A model generated the notes under the pieces. The model saw only the letters and a list, made by a program, of their open reading frames with translations, had not been told where the DNA came from and made no database searches. This document shows positions 7,562 to 15,584 of a DNA stretch of 24,314 nucleotides, piece by piece. This stretch comes from Bacillota bacterium (GTDB taxonomy: Bacteria; Bacillota; Clostridia; Acetivibrionales; DSM-1351). The stretch covers positions 1-24,314 of the forward strand of contig JAEYWA010000130.1 of NCBI GenBank assembly GCA_023431385.1, written 5' to 3'. The position numbers were made by a program, and so were the translations under genes. How positions within the stretch are numbered: the stretch's first letter is position 1; each line of letters starts with the position of its first letter.

Positions 7562-8524
7562 TTAAACCAATGATGTGTCTGTAAGTTTCTTAGAAGCTTT
7601 ATTTGCTGTGTACAGAAGTATAAAGGCAAATACCGATCTGAACAAACCTACCGCTGTTGCGTATGATAGTCTGCCGTTTTCAATACCGAGACGATAGGCA
7701 TAAATATCAATAACATCGATTACATCGTATAAAACAGGCTTATAGAATATAAACAACTGTTCAAAATTGGATCCGAGGAGATTTCCGATATTTAAAACAA
7801 GAAGTACTGCAACTGTTCCTTTTATTGAAGGGAGAATAACATTCCACACTTTTCTGAATCTTCCTGCACCATCAATTACAGCTGCTTCAAAGAGACTGGG
7901 ATCAATACTTGATATGGCTGCTATATATATGATGGCATTCCAGCCGATTTCCTTCCATGTCTCGGAGGTTATAAGTATTCCCCAGAAATACTGTGGTGTC
8001 CCGATAAGATGAACCGGTTCCTTTAATATTCCTATATTTACTAAAACAGTAGTTATCAGACCCGAATCAGATAACCAGTTATACATAATTCCACCAACAA
8101 TTATCCAGGATAAAAAGTGCGGCAGATATGATACTGTTTGAACAAATCTTTTGAATTTTGTAGATAGTAACTCATTTAGCAGAAGTGCAAATATTATTGG
8201 TATCGGGAATCCAATAATCAGTCTTAAAGTATTTAACCCAAAGGTATTTTTCATAACCAACCAGAAACGGTCATCTGAAAAGAATTCGGCAAAGTTGTCA
8301 AACCCTACCCATTTTGACTTTAATATGCCCTTTGCAACGTTATACCGCTGAAATGATATTATAATAAAGTACATTGGAATGAAATTGAAAATAATCATCC
8401 ATATTACGCCAGGGATAGCCATGGCCTGCAAATCCTTTTGTGCCCATATCTTGGAAATTAAACCTATAATACCGGTTTTTTTTGTTCCAAAAATTCTTCT
8501 TTCTGTGGTAGGCAAAATAGACAA
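7562..8524 (-). CDS. ABC sugar permease, LplB/MalF type
   Basis: First gene of the transporter block and partner of the YtcP-type permease. It has about six transmembrane segments, the first at about AIPGVIWMIIFNFIPMYFII, and the EAA loop EAAVIDGAGRFRKVWNVILP in the second half. There is no in-frame ATG near the N-terminus. I place the start at a TTG (8524) because GAGGAAGG lies 11 bases upstream, giving 320 aa, the usual LplB size. A TTG seven codons further upstream (8545) has no ribosome site. The start is therefore less certain than the function. A 200-bp gap before it holds a candidate promoter. Confidence 0.9.
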   Translation of the reverse strand: MSILPTTERRIFGTKKTGIIGLISKIWAQKDLQAMAIPGVIWMIIFNFIPMYFIIISFQRYNVAKGILKSKWVGFDNFAEFFSDDRFWLVMKNTFGLNTLRLIIGFPIPIIFALLLNELLSTKFKRFVQTVSYLPHFLSWIIVGGIMYNWLSDSGLITTVLVNIGILKEPVHLIGTPQYFWGILITSETWKEIGWNAIIYIAAISSIDPSLFEAAVIDGAGRFRKVWNVILPSIKGTVAVLLVLNIGNLLGSNFEQLFIFYKPVLYDVIDVIDIYAYRLGIENGRLSYATAVGLFRSVFAFILLYTANKASKKLTDTSLV

Positions 8525-8613
8525 TGTAACACACACCTTCCTCAATTGTTGAGAGTATTAGTACGAATTAATTGAACTGTTATTTGTGTGGCCAACGATC
8601 AGTTTGTAGCTTT

Positions 8614-8619
8614 ATTATA
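8614..8619 (-). promoter_or_regulatory. Candidate -10 element for the transporter block
   Basis: The minus strand reads TATAAT here, about 90 bases before the permease start, with a TAC just upstream. The -35 position 17-18 bases upstream (TGTTTA/CTGTTT) is a poor match to TTGACA, which would suit a promoter needing an activator such as the neighbouring YesN-type regulator. The assignment rests on one hexamer. Confidence 0.45.
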
Positions 8620-8665
8620 ATGTAAGTCGAGAAATATAAACAGGTAAGTGATTTTAGATTTGGTT

Positions 8666-8698
8666 CGTTTTTTTTGGCTGTTTTTTACAAAAAAAACG
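8666..8698. repeat. Perfect 10-bp A/T inverted repeat upstream of the transporter
   Basis: Arms CGTTTTTTTT (8666-8675) and AAAAAAAACG (8689-8698) enclose 13 bases. It lies about 50-85 bases upstream of the candidate -10 element and about 50 bases after the histidine kinase stop. The homopolymer arms resemble neither a GC-rich terminator stem nor a known operator. Bent or UP-element-like DNA, or a regulator site, are possible. Confidence 0.4.
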
Positions 8699-8746
8699 TA
8701 TTATATCAGATATTACTTGTTAAAAAATACCATATAGAACATACCT

Positions 8747-10579
8747 CTAGTCATTACGAGGCAATTTGATTGTCAATTTAGTAAAGGAACCCTTTTTACT
8801 TTCAATTTCAATACCGTATTTATTTCCATAAAACATTTTAATTCTTTCATTTACATTCCTAAGGCCGATTCCATTACCCTTTTTCTCCAGTCTCGTATCC
8901 ACAGGATTTTCTGTAGTAAGTGCCAATCTGACCTTATTCAGACTCTCTTCATCCATGCCCATACCATTGTCAATTATATCAATAGAAGTAAATTCTTCAT
9001 CAGTACAACAGCGGATTGTTATTTGGCCTCCCTGACCCAAAGGCTCAATACCATAATATATCGCATTCTCAATAGCCGGCTGAAGCATCATCTTAAGTAC
9101 TTCAAAATCCATAAGCTCCTCTGGGACTTCAAGGTTTAACTTTATTTCATAATCAAATCTTATGTTCATTAATACAACATAATTTAATATATACTCTATT
9201 TCTTCCTTAAGCCTAACCTGTTCCCGGGTCCACTTCATACTGTAGCGCAGCAGCTTTCCTAGTGAGTTTATTGCATCTGCAACCTCATATTTACAGTCTA
9301 TTTCGGCCATCATACTTATGTTTTGCAAGGTATTAATAATGAAATGAGAGTTGATCTGGGTAAAAAGGGCATGTATCTCCGCATTCTTTTTTGCTTCCTG
9401 CTTTTTAACAACCTCCGATATCAACTCTCCAATTTTAGAGAGCATCCTGTTGAAGTGAAAGGCCAGTTCACTCATTTCATCCTGTCCTGAAATTTTAACA
9501 CGAATATCAAGTTTACCATCCTCAACTTTTCTCATAGAGGCAATTATTTGCTTCATTTTTTTAAGAAGAATATTAGTAATGGAGTATATTATTAAACTCA
9601 TTATCAGCATAGCAAGAATACTCTCTGCAATGACTAGATTACGTGTGTTATTGAGATTTTTTATTATACTGTCATTTGTAACAACATAACATATAGTGCA
9701 GTCAATTATGTCTATATAGTCATGGATAAGTGTCATCGGGACACTTCCTCTATTGAAATGTATTTCTGATCTGTTGTGGGTAAGATCATAGCCCTGCATC
9801 ATTTCTTTAATACCGGCACTGTTCAAATTGTACCTTGCTGCAAATGCACTTTTACTGTCAAAGAGAATATTGCCCTTATTATCAATAATAAAGGCAATAA
9901 GGTTTTCATTATCGGACTGGGCATACATGTGTCTGAAAAAAGTATCAGTATACATCGTAGTTTCTAAAAAACCCAATTCTTTATAATTTGAATACTTAAG
10001 AGGATAGAATAAAGATACGACTTTCTTTCTGTCAAGAGTGCCAGGATTGAAGTTTACTTCTGCATGATTAAACTGCCAGTATCCTTTAGGATTTTTGGCA
10101 GTTTCATTTTTTATGGTCTGTAAGTTCTTTAGACGCGAATCACTGTAAATAATCGAACCGATTTCAGGGAACTGTGGATTGTTGACATAGATTCTAAACT
10201 GATATACGCTGGGACTCAAATTTCTTATAAGCAGTATTTTCTTCGATAGATTAATACTGAAGTCAACAACTCCAGTTTGGTCGCTTTTATCCCAACCTTT
10301 TATATAGGACATTGTGTCGTAATCTCCAGTAATAGCATCAATAGTCCTGTAGCAGGTGTCTATTTCCTGTTCTATGCTGAACTTGGTTTCTTTAAGTAAT
10401 TCCCTGGAGTCGTTGACCAGATCCAGCTGTGTGGATTTATTAGCTACATTGACAAGCTGACTGGCAAAAAGGAATATTGTTATTCCAATAACAATTGAAT
10501 ATGTAATAATAAGCTTATGTGCAATCTTTAACCCACTAAATAAATTCATTGCCGAAACAAAAAGCTTTTCTACTTTCAT
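8747..10579 (-). CDS. YesM-type sensor histidine kinase
   Basis: Membrane sensor that phosphorylates the adjacent YesN-type regulator, probably in response to an extracellular sugar or a loaded binding protein. Numbering from the chosen 610-aa start: transmembrane helix 1 near 24-43, an extracellular sensor region of about 270 residues (Cache-like by family), helix 2 near 317-338, a HAMP region to about 390, then the His_kinase domain. The phospho-acceptor His is about 412 in QINSHFIINTLQN; most relatives have NPHF, so the Pro is replaced by Ser. The ATPase domain shows the N box (QPAIENAIYYG), DNGMGM and GNGIGL. I chose the ATG at 10579 because AGGTAGGGG precedes it. An ATG at 10600 overlaps the regulator's stop as TGATG but lacks a ribosome site; coupling through it remains possible. 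Confidence 0.93.
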   Translation of the reverse strand: MKVEKLFVSAMNLFSGLKIAHKLIITYSIVIGITIFLFASQLVNVANKSTQLDLVNDSRELLKETKFSIEQEIDTCYRTIDAITGDYDTMSYIKGWDKSDQTGVVDFSINLSKKILLIRNLSPSVYQFRIYVNNPQFPEIGSIIYSDSRLKNLQTIKNETAKNPKGYWQFNHAEVNFNPGTLDRKKVVSLFYPLKYSNYKELGFLETTMYTDTFFRHMYAQSDNENLIAFIIDNKGNILFDSKSAFAARYNLNSAGIKEMMQGYDLTHNRSEIHFNRGSVPMTLIHDYIDIIDCTICYVVTNDSIIKNLNNTRNLVIAESILAMLIMSLIIYSITNILLKKMKQIIASMRKVEDGKLDIRVKISGQDEMSELAFHFNRMLSKIGELISEVVKKQEAKKNAEIHALFTQINSHFIINTLQNISMMAEIDCKYEVADAINSLGKLLRYSMKWTREQVRLKEEIEYILNYVVLMNIRFDYEIKLNLEVPEELMDFEVLKMMLQPAIENAIYYGIEPLGQGGQITIRCCTDEEFTSIDIIDNGMGMDEESLNKVRLALTTENPVDTRLEKKGNGIGLRNVNERIKMFYGNKYGIEIESKKGSFTKLTIKLPRND

Positions 10580-10599
10580 GGTTACCCCTACCTCAGACA

Positions 10600-12153
10600 T
10601 CAGTTAATATACAGCTTTTCTCTGTATTCCTTCGGAGATATTCCAGTGAGTGTACGAAAAGTAGTGGTGAAATGTTTCGTATTATTATAACCTACCATTT
10701 CGGAGACTTCATAAATCTTATATACCGAATTCTGCAATAACTCCTTGGCCTTTTCTATACGTATCATTCTGAGGTAATCTACAAAATTCATACCTATCTT
10801 CTCCTTGAAAAGTATTGAAAAGTAAGAATAATTAAGACTGATATGGTTTGCAACCTCCGCCATGGTAAGGTCATTGCGATAGTTTTCCTGAACATATTTT
10901 ACTGCCATTTCAATTGTTTTGTCAGTATTACATACGTTCTTGAACTGCAATAAAACCTCGTTTATATTTAAAACGAATTTTTTCACATGTCTTACATAAT
11001 CATTGATATTGCAAAATTCGAATATACTTTTGAAGCCATCCTCCTGCTCCTTTATAAATTCTGCCTTATGAGGTATGTACTCCGAGAGATATTCTATTAT
11101 TTCCGCTTTTAAACTATCTGATAGCTTTTTAAGATATTTGATATTATTTTTTCTTATTGCTTTATCGTCAAAAATCTGGTTAATTACTTTGCACAATTCG
11201 TCTTTGCGTTCCGTATCGAGCATACCGGTAAGAGTTTTCATCAGCCTCACAGGAATGATAAAATTATTCTCAGGCTCAGCTATTTCACTGTAATAAATTA
11301 CTGAACTGTCAGGAATAAAGAACTTGAATCTCAGAGCATATTCCGATTGACTATAGGAACATCGCATTTCGGAAACTCCTTGAAATACACCACCTACTCC
11401 GGCAGTACATTTTGAACTGAACATTTTCGCAACCGAATCAAGTAACTTTTCTATATCCGTCTCTCTATTCAGAATCAGTACAGCATTATTCTCATTATCA
11501 AGGAAACAGTACCCGAAGGTATCAGTTTCCTTTAAAAAATCTTTTATATTTGCAACCAGAGATATATTATTTTCCAACTTATCCTCATATTCATACACAT
11601 CACAGGAATTAACAGTTATCACTCGGTAGGAATCTTTTGTGAAATCCATTCCGCAGGTTGCTAGCAGCTTTTCCTCCTCAGCTTTAGTTGTATTATCACT
11701 TAGTAGCATAAGCTTAAACTGGTTTGAGAAGAATTCTGACTTTTCATTATTATTTATCGCGATATTAGTATTTAGTTTTCTTATGTACTCTTCTTCTGCT
11801 TTTTTGACAATATTTAAAAGTTCATTTCTATCAACGGGCTTCAAAAGGTATGCTTTAACACCATACTTTATTGCCTTTTGCGCATATTTGAAATCATCAT
11901 ATCCGCTTAAAATTACAGTATAGGGTTTGTATTCCATACTGTCAATTCTGGATACCAATTCAATTCCATCTATCTGAGGCATAATAAGATCAGTAATGAC
12001 TAAGTGATACACATTTTCAGACAGCTTTTGTAAAGCCTCAATTCCATTTGCACATTCATCGATTTCTGTGAATATGGACTCAGCTCGAGATATTATTGCT
12101 CTTATACCATTTCTAATATACTTTTCGTCATCAACCACCAATGCCTTAGCCAA
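10600..12153 (-). CDS. YesN-type response regulator (REC + AraC HTH)
   Basis: Transcription factor partnered with the downstream histidine kinase, likely activating the transporter block. Of 517 residues, the N-terminal receiver domain has the acidic pair VVDDE at 6-10, phospho-acceptor Asp55 in VITDLIMP, Ser83 and Lys105 in LLKPVD. A long middle segment of about 290 residues without a clear motif follows, as in many YesN proteins. The C-terminus is an AraC-type double helix-turn-helix (DLTMAEVANHISLNYSYFSILF and the YEVSEMVGYNNTKHF half). The start is a TTG at 12153: GGAGG lies eight bases upstream and it places the receiver motif at the very N-terminus, as in the family. The longer open frame to 12318 runs through a promoter and has no ribosome site. 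Its stop overlaps a potential kinase start by one base. Confidence 0.93.
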   Translation of the reverse strand: MAKALVVDDEKYIRNGIRAIISRAESIFTEIDECANGIEALQKLSENVYHLVITDLIMPQIDGIELVSRIDSMEYKPYTVILSGYDDFKYAQKAIKYGVKAYLLKPVDRNELLNIVKKAEEEYIRKLNTNIAINNNEKSEFFSNQFKLMLLSDNTTKAEEEKLLATCGMDFTKDSYRVITVNSCDVYEYEDKLENNISLVANIKDFLKETDTFGYCFLDNENNAVLILNRETDIEKLLDSVAKMFSSKCTAGVGGVFQGVSEMRCSYSQSEYALRFKFFIPDSSVIYYSEIAEPENNFIIPVRLMKTLTGMLDTERKDELCKVINQIFDDKAIRKNNIKYLKKLSDSLKAEIIEYLSEYIPHKAEFIKEQEDGFKSIFEFCNINDYVRHVKKFVLNINEVLLQFKNVCNTDKTIEMAVKYVQENYRNDLTMAEVANHISLNYSYFSILFKEKIGMNFVDYLRMIRIEKAKELLQNSVYKIYEVSEMVGYNNTKHFTTTFRTLTGISPKEYREKLYIN

Positions 12154-12210
12154 TGTTATTTCCTCCAGGACAATGAAAGTATTAAGTTTCATCAGCAGCA
12201 TTACAATTTT

Positions 12211-12240
12211 ATTATATAATAGATAACATAACAGTTTCAA
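12211..12240 (-). promoter_or_regulatory. Sigma-A-like promoter of the two-component genes
   Basis: On the minus strand TTGAAA (12235-12240), an 18-base spacer and TATAAT (12211-12216) form a good sigma-A promoter about 58 bases before the TTG start of the response regulator. It suggests the two-component genes are transcribed independently of the upstream phosphorylase genes. Confidence 0.72.
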
Positions 12241-12281
12241 TACATTGCAGAATTGTACCAAATTACGTTTTAAGTCAAACC

Positions 12282-15200
12282 TTACTTTAGGTAAACCTGG
12301 ATATTTGCCACTTTGCAATCTCTTATGTCATGTGCTAAACTACCGTTTACTATTTCACCCTCAACTTCCAAACTTGTGTTATCCTTGTAATTCAGTACGT
12401 ACTTAACGGGCTTTACATTGTTCTCGCCAAAGGTGTTCTTTCTGTCAGGATTAAAATAATTAACCATTGTACTACCAAGAAACCTGAAGCTTATTTTTCC
12501 GTCAGTGTCAAACATCCATCCTGGCAGTATCGGCTTCAATGTCAGCCCCAGATCACCGTCAGTATATGTGAAAACGTCCTTTCCAGCCATCATGATAAAC
12601 CATATGCTGAGCATTTCGGCTGTCGACCCACTCATTCTTGCTACAAAGCCTCTTCCGTGAACTTCCTCATCAGGATTTACTGAACTGGCGATAAATGACG
12701 AATTTTCAAGAGTACTTCTTCCATAAATCTCAGGTTTCATAAACGGTACCAGCATTGTACGGATATCCTCGAAAAATTGCTCATACAGTCCTGCCTGCAG
12801 CATTGAAAGAAGATATTTGTACTCCATATGCAGGAATATAGCTTCTCTTTCAAGCCATCCGGGAGTAAATGCCCGCAGCCGCCCTATTTCAGTACTGCTA
12901 CCATCCAATGAAACTGAAGTTTTGTACATTTCGAGTTTTGTGTCAAATAAATCACTGGAACGTATTGCTTTATACAGCTTTAATGCCTCATCCTTGTCCT
13001 TCATGGTCTTTAATATTCGAGTCGGCCCTTCAAGGAATGTAGGAAGTGCATTACATTTAAATTCCTTTACAATTACATTCTGATGCCCGTTAACTGGATT
13101 CCTACTTCCTTCTGCTATTACATACTGAACAGCTTGGTAGGTAAAATATGTGGGAAATACTCTGTTCCCAAAGCCTAATGCCTTTTCCATGCCCTTCAGA
13201 AGTTTTATTTTAAATTTCTTAAATACATCAAGTATATTCTTAACATCTGTCTCAAGCTCTTTTCCTGTTAAGCCATTGCGTATTTCACTCCTGTATTTTT
13301 CCTTTGCGGAAGCTGTTAAATCCCAATATTCATAATCTGAAAGTTTCGATGACAGGTTATCGGATACAAATCCGTCTGCTGCCAATATAAGTGAATGCAT
13401 TTCAACAGGAATTTTGACCCTTTTATCAAATTGAGTACTTACAACTATAATAAATTCAACAATTCTCAGGAGCTCGGCCGTTTCACACAAGCTGGAGCCA
13501 AAAAGTCCCGATAACCCGTTGAGAGCGTCATTCCATCCGGGCTTGCCAGCTTCAATCTCTATCCCCATACCTTCAGGGTCAAGGCTTACAAACTTGACTA
13601 GACCAAGAGACAACAGCTTTACATACAGGTTTGTGTAATACACCTCTCCCTTACCTTTTTCGGTTTTAAGCCAGAAGCCCTCGTTCTTTTGATGAGGGTA
13701 CTTCTCTTCGATAATAGCTCCGTACTGCCTGACTTTACCTTCCGATAGAACATATTTATCCGATCTGGGCAGCACAAACACGGGGCTTTTATAAAAGCAA
13801 TAGCCCCTGTCACCGAATACAAAGGTTTCAATCTTATCAGGATAAATGGTCAGGTAGGTATCCACCAGGTCCATGTTGTAGGTCCAATGGTCACTCCAGT
13901 ATCCCTCTCCGAAGTCAGCTTCAAAGTTCTGACAGGAGTTTTCAAGTGCTTTCTCCAGGAACACTTCCTTTGGTACTTTCAGTCGGTTTTCATGTTCAAC
14001 CAAAAATGATATAAGCATACCCGGAGTATATTTTCCTGACAGTAATTTTTTTATTTCAGTATGGTGGGATAAAAGCAGTGCCTCAATTTCGTTCCAGGAA
14101 TTCATGTTAAAGCTGAATGTACAGCCCTTAACTAATAGGGGATTGTATCCATCTGCCTGTATAAGATTCATATAGTGTCTGACGTTGAAGTCCTTTACTT
14201 CCGGTTTTATAAGTACATCGTTTCTTCTGTTCTGACTTACGTCTCTGAAATTACCATTTCCCTGTGAATATAGGGCCGGTTCCAGAGAGAAGAAATTATA
14301 TTCACGTTCAAGATCCCCGTGCTTTCTTGAAAATACATGATATACATGGTTTTTACTTCCTGCCTTAAATACAAGAGGGTATCCGCCTCTAAGTAAATTA
14401 TCCAGATAACATTGATCTATATATTTATCGAACATACTTACTGCAGTTCTTGTATATGTATCTGCAACAAGACCCTCCACCAGGTCAATTGCCTGCTTTT
14501 CCTTATGGGTTATAAACTCCAGGCTGAAATCAGCTTTTTTTGAGTTTATCATCTCCACATTTGATATATGGCCTATAACAGAACATAACGTAAAAGTACT
14601 GTCTCCAATGTTGACTCTAGCTCCGGAAAAGCCGCCGGATACCTTGTTCTGGGCAATTTGTTTTCTGTTGACGAGCTCTTCTATGGCACAATCCCAGCCA
14701 TCTGGTCTGGACATACCTTTGTTGTGCCCGAAAATAATATCCATATCATATATTGGTTCTAAAAGCCCATTACTTCCCGAGGAAAATGAAAGAAAAAAGT
14801 TTCCCTGTTCATATTCACTTACCTCTACTGTATCGGCAGTTGACGCTCGAACCTTGTAAAAGGCTATTCTGTTTTCTGTGTTATAAACCTCAAACCAAGA
14901 CTTCACCAGATTAGACATCTCCTGATAGCTTGCATTTGTTGCTCCTACCGGTAGCAGCTGAGGCAGTCCGTCCAGCAGTTCAATCTCCCTGCTTTTCCCG
15001 TCAAGACTTTCTATATCAACTTTTCTAACCATAGCCGCATAGCTTTCTCCAGGCATTGTAAAATAAGTTACTGCAATTTTTAAACCCAGAGTTTTATTGA
15101 CTTCAACAATCATAACTCTGTTTTTTTCTATAATTAGACTTCTGTTGTAATCATCCTCCGATATTGAGGAAAATATTTGATGAATCTTACCATTATATTT

Positions 15201-15452
15201 TATGAAAGTTCTGAAGCCTTTTCTCTCAATGTTCTGATACATGGTATGAGCCGGAAAGAACTCCATTATTGTTCCGTTCCTATCCTTAATGCCAAAACTG
15301 CCCATTACCTGTCCTCTGTTAACGTAAAATGCCCACATGGGGATCCCATCGATACCTGAAATTCCCGGTAAAAAACTTGCAAAGGTCTTAGCCCTGTCGT
15401 AATTTTCTATAACGAACTGATTTTTATCATTAAAAATATAATTTGGTTTCAT
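12282..15452 (-). CDS. GH94 phosphorylase, similar to 1,2-beta-oligoglucan phosphorylase
   Basis: Inverting phosphorylase that should cleave a beta-glucoside with phosphate to release alpha-glucose-1-phosphate in the cytoplasm. The 1056-aa protein has no signal peptide. The GH94 catalytic signature appears as GKPGWNDALNG, with the general-acid Asp at about residue 642. YWSDHWTYN near 519 matches the conserved region before it. The N-terminal beta-sandwich begins with FASFLPGISG and WAFYVNRGQ. As I recall the family, this form (GKPGWNDxxNG, about 1050-1110 aa) belongs with 1,2-beta-oligoglucan (sophoro-oligosaccharide) phosphorylases, longer than cellobiose (about 810) or cellodextrin (about 980) enzymes. 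The linkage specificity is inference. The ATG at 15452 has GGAG six bases upstream. It is 132 bases downstream of another GH94 gene, with an isolated TATAAT between them. Confidence 0.88.
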   Translation of the reverse strand: MKPNYIFNDKNQFVIENYDRAKTFASFLPGISGIDGIPMWAFYVNRGQVMGSFGIKDRNGTIMEFFPAHTMYQNIERKGFRTFIKYNGKIHQIFSSISEDDYNRSLIIEKNRVMIVEVNKTLGLKIAVTYFTMPGESYAAMVRKVDIESLDGKSREIELLDGLPQLLPVGATNASYQEMSNLVKSWFEVYNTENRIAFYKVRASTADTVEVSEYEQGNFFLSFSSGSNGLLEPIYDMDIIFGHNKGMSRPDGWDCAIEELVNRKQIAQNKVSGGFSGARVNIGDSTFTLCSVIGHISNVEMINSKKADFSLEFITHKEKQAIDLVEGLVADTYTRTAVSMFDKYIDQCYLDNLLRGGYPLVFKAGSKNHVYHVFSRKHGDLEREYNFFSLEPALYSQGNGNFRDVSQNRRNDVLIKPEVKDFNVRHYMNLIQADGYNPLLVKGCTFSFNMNSWNEIEALLLSHHTEIKKLLSGKYTPGMLISFLVEHENRLKVPKEVFLEKALENSCQNFEADFGEGYWSDHWTYNMDLVDTYLTIYPDKIETFVFGDRGYCFYKSPVFVLPRSDKYVLSEGKVRQYGAIIEEKYPHQKNEGFWLKTEKGKGEVYYTNLYVKLLSLGLVKFVSLDPEGMGIEIEAGKPGWNDALNGLSGLFGSSLCETAELLRIVEFIIVVSTQFDKRVKIPVEMHSLILAADGFVSDNLSSKLSDYEYWDLTASAKEKYRSEIRNGLTGKELETDVKNILDVFKKFKIKLLKGMEKALGFGNRVFPTYFTYQAVQYVIAEGSRNPVNGHQNVIVKEFKCNALPTFLEGPTRILKTMKDKDEALKLYKAIRSSDLFDTKLEMYKTSVSLDGSSTEIGRLRAFTPGWLEREAIFLHMEYKYLLSMLQAGLYEQFFEDIRTMLVPFMKPEIYGRSTLENSSFIASSVNPDEEVHGRGFVARMSGSTAEMLSIWFIMMAGKDVFTYTDGDLGLTLKPILPGWMFDTDGKISFRFLGSTMVNYFNPDRKNTFGENNVKPVKYVLNYKDNTSLEVEGEIVNGSLAHDIRDCKVANIQVYLK

Positions 15453-15584
15453 GCCTGTCTCCGTTCTCCAAATGCATAAAATTCACACATGTTATGTTTT
15501 CATTATATCTGTGTTCTCTGCCTGATATTTACCCCGATTGTCAAACGCATTTTTCTTACTGGTTTCTTGATAATTTTCAAGTAC

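Noticed and set aside
12154..12318. N-terminal 55-residue extension of the response regulator
   Set aside because: The extension overlaps the end of the GH94 gene and the TTGAAA/TATAAT promoter, and the family starts right at the receiver motif. The TTG at 12153 has a strong ribosome site.
13619..13831. A 70-aa minus-strand frame inside the 1056-aa GH94 gene
   Set aside because: It is an out-of-frame shadow of a well-supported coding region.
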